A DNA stretch of 64,000 nt from Planctomycetota bacterium. Its GTDB lineage: Bacteria > Planctomycetota > UBA1135 > GCA-002686595. The DNA lies in NCBI GenBank assembly GCA_002686945.1, contig NYYZ01000039.1, positions 1 to 64,000 on the forward strand. Direction: 5' to 3'. This document shows, piece by piece, positions 60,873 to 64,000 of the stretch (positions within the stretch are counted from its first letter, which is position 1; every line of letters begins with the position of its first letter). The position numbers and the translations under genes were made by a program. The notes beneath the pieces were generated by a model. The model saw nothing but the letters and a program-made list of their open reading frames with translations. It did no database searches and had not been told where the DNA came from.

Positions 60873-63428
60873 ATGCAGCCCAAGACCACCACCAAGAGTC
60901 AGGCCGCCTTCACGGCGGCCCAGACCCTGGCCCAGGAAGGAGGCCACCCGCAACTCACTCCCATGCACTTCGCCGCCGCTCTCTTGGCGGAACCGGAAGG
61001 GGTCATGGGTGGGGTGCTCGCAAAACTCGGCGTCGAAACCGAGGCTCTCGCAACGGAGGTCGCTCAAGAACTCGCCAAGCAACCGCGGTCCAGCGGTGGC
61101 GAACTGAGTATGAGCCGCTCCATGAGCGAAGTCATGACCGATGCTGCGAACACAGCACAGGCCATGGAAGATGAGTACATCTCCACCGAGCACCTGCTAC
61201 TCGCATTGGCACGCAAGGGCGGGGCTGAAATTGTCGGCTTGCTCTCTGCCCACGGCCTTGCGCCACAGCAAATCGAAGCGGCCCTCTTGGAAGTGCGCAA
61301 GGGTCGGCATGTAACCAGCCCAGAACCCGAGAGTACGTTTGAGGCTCTTTCCAAGTACGCCCAGGATCTGACCCAAGCCGCACGGGATGGCAAGCTCGAT
61401 CCGGTCATCGGGCGCAACGATGAAGTCCGCCGCGCAGTTCAGGTGCTCTCGCGAAGACGCAAGAACAACCCGGTACTGATCGGTGATCCGGGCGTAGGCA
61501 AGACAGCGATTGTAGAGGGCCTCGCTCAACGCATCGCAGCCGGGGATGTGCCCGAGAGTCTCAAGGGTCGCCGTGTCATGTCCCTGGACATGGGCACGCT
61601 GCTGGCTGGTGCCAAGTACCGAGGCGAATTTGAAGAACGGCTGAAATCCGTGCTGGAAGAGATCGCCGAATCCAACGGGGAAGTAGTTCTCTTCATCGAT
61701 GAGTTGCACACCCTTGTGGGAGCTGGCGGAGCAGAAGGCGCGGTGGACGCCGCCAACATGCTCAAACCAGCCCTGGCCCGGGGTGAGTTGCACTGCATCG
61801 GTGCCACCACCCTTGACGAATACCGCAAGTACATCGAGAAGGACGCGGCCCTGGAGCGGCGCTTCCTGCCGGTACTGATCAATGAGCCCTCCATCGAGGA
61901 CACGGTGGCGATTCTACGAGGACTCAAGGAACGCTACGAGATCCACCACGGCGTACGCATCGGCGACGCTGCCCTGGTAGCCGCCGCCCGTCTGGCGGAT
62001 CGGCACATCACCGACCGATTCATGCCCGACAAGGCGATTGATTGTGTGGATGAGGCCGGGGCCCAGCTGCGCACAGCCATCGATTCCATGCCGCCGGAGC
62101 TCGACCAGCTCGAGCGACGCTTGCGCCAACTGGAAATCGAACGGACGGCCCTTCAAAAGGAAGAGAACAGCCAAGACCAGCCCCGTATCGAGGTCATCAA
62201 CCGTGAACTTGCTGACTCGACCGAAGAGCAAACCGCCCTCCGCTCCCGGTGGCAAGCGGAGAAGGACCTGATCCAGGCGATTCGTGCGGGCAAGGCACTG
62301 ATCGAGAGCCTGCGCGCTGAAGCGGAACAGACTGAACGCAGCGGCGACTTGGAACGGGTGGGTGCGATCCGCTACGGAGAGCTTCCCGAAGCCGAAGCCG
62401 ACCTGGAGGCAAACTCCTTGGACCTGGAAGAGCTACAAGCAGGCGGAGCCATGCTCCCCGAAGCGGTTGACGAAGAAATGATCGCTAGCGTAATCAGCCG
62501 CTGGACCGGCATCCCTGCCACCCGCCTCCTGGAAACCGAGCGCGAGAAGCTCTTGCACATGGAAGACCGCCTGAGTGAGCGGGTGATCGGCCAGCCCGAG
62601 GCGCTGGAGGCAATCTCTCAGGCAGTGCGCCGCGCGCGCGCTGGCCTGCAGGAAACCACACGCCCGCTGGGCTCGTTCCTCTTGGCTGGCCCCACCGGTG
62701 TAGGCAAGACCGAGACCGCACGAGCCCTGGCAGATTTTCTCTTCGACGACGAGCACGCCATGGTTCGCCTGGACATGGGCGAGTATATGGAGAAGCACTC
62801 GGTCAGCCGCCTGATCGGAGCGCCTCCGGGCTATGTGGGGCACGAAGAGGGTGGCGCCCTTACTGAGGCCGTGCGCCGCAAGCCGCACACCGTGATTCTG
62901 CTGGACGAAGTGGAAAAGGCCCACCCCGATGTGTTCAACACCCTGCTGCAAGTGCTCGATGACGGCCGCCTTACGGACAGCCTAGGCCGCACCGTAGACT
63001 TCACCCAGACCCTGGTGCTGATGACCAGCAACCTGCGGGACAAGGACGAACTCAAGGCCTTCTTCCGCCCTGAGTTCCTCAACCGCCTGGACGAGATCCT
63101 CATCTTCAACAACCTCCTCCGTGAGCAGCTGCGAGCCATCGTGGACATCCAAGTCAAGAACCTGGACCAGCACCTGTGGGAGCAGGAGATCACACTCGAG
63201 TTGAGCGATGCCGCGCGCGATCGCCTGGCAGAAATGGGCTGGCACGACGAATACGGCGCCCGCCCGCTCAAACGCGCCCTGCAACGGGAAATCCAAAACC
63301 CTCTGGCAGAAGCGGTGCTATCAGGAGAACTCGGACGAGGAATGTGTGCCCAAGTCGACTGGCAGAAGGACACGGGGTTCAGCCTGCATTCGCAGCCGAG
63401 GCATGCGACGCCAGTGGCGGCGGCCTGA
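60873..63428 (+). CDS. clpB: ATP-dependent chaperone ClpB
   Basis: ClpB is a hexameric disaggregase working with DnaK. The 851 residues contain the N domain, the first AAA domain ([16 protein letters not shown], pore loop [10 protein letters not shown]), the coiled M domain (about 400-520) and the second AAA domain ([27 protein letters not shown]). In the second domain the stretch between MTSNL and [11 protein letters not shown] is only RDKDELKAF, about 19 residues shorter than in E. coli. AAGGAG nine bases before ATG 60873 fixes the start. A hairpin covers the stop codon. Confidence 0.95.
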   Translation: MQPKTTTKSQAAFTAAQTLAQEGGHPQLTPMHFAAALLAEPEGVMGGVLAKLGVETEALATEVAQELAKQPRSSGGELSMSRSMSEVMTDAANTAQAMEDEYISTEHLLLALARKGGAEIVGLLSAHGLAPQQIEAALLEVRKGRHVTSPEPESTFEALSKYAQDLTQAARDGKLDPVIGRNDEVRRAVQVLSRRRKNNPVLIGDPGVGKTAIVEGLAQRIAAGDVPESLKGRRVMSLDMGTLLAGAKYRGEFEERLKSVLEEIAESNGEVVLFIDELHTLVGAGGAEGAVDAANMLKPALARGELHCIGATTLDEYRKYIEKDAALERRFLPVLINEPSIEDTVAILRGLKERYEIHHGVRIGDAALVAAARLADRHITDRFMPDKAIDCVDEAGAQLRTAIDSMPPELDQLERRLRQLEIERTALQKEENSQDQPRIEVINRELADSTEEQTALRSRWQAEKDLIQAIRAGKALIESLRAEAEQTERSGDLERVGAIRYGELPEAEADLEANSLDLEELQAGGAMLPEAVDEEMIASVISRWTGIPATRLLETEREKLLHMEDRLSERVIGQPEALEAISQAVRRARAGLQETTRPLGSFLLAGPTGVGKTETARALADFLFDDEHAMVRLDMGEYMEKHSVSRLIGAPPGYVGHEEGGALTEAVRRKPHTVILLDEVEKAHPDVFNTLLQVLDDGRLTDSLGRTVDFTQTLVLMTSNLRDKDELKAFFRPEFLNRLDEILIFNNLLREQLRAIVDIQVKNLDQHLWEQEITLELSDAARDRLAEMGWHDEYGARPLKRALQREIQNPLAEAVLSGELGRGMCAQVDWQKDTGFSLHSQPRHATPVAAA

Positions 63429-63454
63429 CTCCGGGATCTCCTCCCATCAGGCCG
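63421..63454 (+). repeat. Inverted repeat at the clpB stop
   Basis: CGGCCTGA (63421-63428) and TCAGGCCG (63447-63454) form an 8-bp stem with an 18-base loop and include the TGA stop. No T-run follows, so it is not a classical terminator; it may protect the mRNA end. Confidence 0.4.
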
Positions 63455-63472
63455 GATAAGCGGGAGCCCCGG

Positions 63473-63478
63473 TAGACT
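63473..63478 (+). promoter_or_regulatory. Candidate -10 hexamer TAGACT, leaderless promoter of the YigZ-like gene
   Basis: TAGACT ends 7 bases before the ATG at 63486 and no Shine-Dalgarno sequence is present. Confidence 0.45.
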
Positions 63479-63485
63479 CCACGCC

Positions 63486-64000
63486 ATGAGCGAGTCCTTT
63501 CTTACCCTCGGCGCTGCTTTCGAGTACGAACTGGACCCAATCAAGGGGTCGCGCTTTCTGGCGGTTCTAGCCCCCACCGCGCACGAAGAAGCCGCTATGG
63601 AATTCGTGCAAGAGACCCGCAAGCGCTGGCCGGATGCTCGTCATCACTGCTTCGCCTGGCGGTTGGGACCCAACGGTGCACTGTTCCGGAGTTCCGATGA
63701 CGGGGAGCCTTCCGGCAGCGCAGGCCAGCCGATCTTGAACCAACTAGAAGGGCACGGAGTCACCAACTTGACCTGCGTGGTGCTTCGTTGGTTCGGCGGA
63801 ACCAAGCTCGGAATGGGAGGACTGATGCGAGCCTACGGCGGCGCAGCGGGCAAGGCTCTTGATAGGGCCACCATTCAGAAAGTGGTGATCACCGTTCCGA
63901 TCCGCCTGCTGTTTCCCTGGGAATGTTCGGGTGCTGTAAGCGGAGTTCTCCATGCCCTGAGCCTCAAGGAACAAGCTGCCGACTATGGAGAGCAGGTCAG
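63486..64000 (+). CDS. YigZ/IMPACT family protein, 3' end outside window
   Basis: The frame from ATG 63486 stays open to the window end, giving 171 codons of a protein usually about 200 residues long. The signature SSDDGEPSGSAGQPILNQLEG and the following VVLRWFGGTKLGMGGLMRAYG are diagnostic of the UPF0029/IMPACT N-terminal domain. Bacterial YigZ proteins have a ribosomal protein S5-like fold; the cellular role is poorly known, with links to translation and stress. The C-terminal ferredoxin-like domain is only begun here. Confidence 0.9.
   Translation, partial: MSESFLTLGAAFEYELDPIKGSRFLAVLAPTAHEEAAMEFVQETRKRWPDARHHCFAWRLGPNGALFRSSDDGEPSGSAGQPILNQLEGHGVTNLTCVVLRWFGGTKLGMGGLMRAYGGAAGKALDRATIQKVVITVPIRLLFPWECSGAVSGVLHALSLKEQAADYGEQV

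Noticed and set aside
1-64000. CRISPR arrays, insertion sequences, prophage or integron features
   Set aside because: No regularly spaced repeats, transposase, integrase or flanking inverted repeats were seen.

Overview
The window (about 60% GC) reads as ordinary chromosome from a Gram-negative bacterium. Evidence for that is an LptB-type LPS-export ATPase, several lipoboxes and a membrane-anchored FadE. Several sulfatases, an ECF-type sigma factor paired with a sulfatase, and lipoproteins with FG-GAP/ASPIC-UnbV and TPR repeats suggest Planctomycetota or a similar lineage. That placement is inference from gene content only.

Layout. 1-3.1 kb: the 3' end of an APH-like phosphotransferase and fadE. 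3.2-7.3 kb: three minor pilin-like proteins (PilV/PilW/PilX type, the last with a His/Lys-rich tail) and a HEAT-repeat protein. 7.4-10.7 kb: a HAMP-like membrane protein, a histidine kinase and a response regulator. 10.7-11.2 kb: non-coding. 11.2-13.8 kb: lptB, etfB, etfA. 13.8-20.2 kb (minus): a four-gene envelope operon of TPR lipoprotein, FG-GAP/UnbV lipoprotein, GT-C/TPR membrane protein and sulfatase-like lipoprotein. 20.3-26.5 kb: xdhC, tRNA-Val(CAC), a sigma factor-sulfatase pair, and cdd-ligA. 27.3-27.5 kb: a 51-codon ORF interrupted by an in-frame TGA and followed by a bSECIS-like hairpin. It is a candidate membrane selenoprotein with a Gly-Cys-Sec-Gly loop. 29.5-37.1 kb: a reductive pyrimidine catabolism locus (mmsA, beta-ureidopropionase, dihydropyrimidinase, class III aminotransferase, preA-like dehydrogenase, convergent NCS1 transporter). 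37-43.8 kb: M19 dipeptidase, one-domain response regulator, groES-groEL, an ABC-F protein and RNase HI. 43.9-50.2 kb: M3 oligopeptidase with an AlkB-like dioxygenase, a methyltransferase, apaG, a degenerate DUF885-type lipoprotein and a sulfatase remnant. 50.4-55.1 kb (minus): manA, an rluB-like gene and an M16 peptidase pair. 55.2-64 kb: an SGNH-like protein, a twin-YHS lipoprotein, rsmD, pdxJ, dapA, clpB and a truncated YigZ-family gene.

Functional links. FadE with EtfAB gives fatty acyl-CoA oxidation. The pyrimidine locus would take uracil or thymine to a semialdehyde and then acyl-CoA. Many first genes carry a TA(G/C)ACT-like hexamer 6-9 bases before the start codon and no Shine-Dalgarno sequence, which suggests leaderless transcription. 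The best candidate for something undescribed is the small selenoprotein, which has the same promoter layout and a perfect palindrome over its -35 box.
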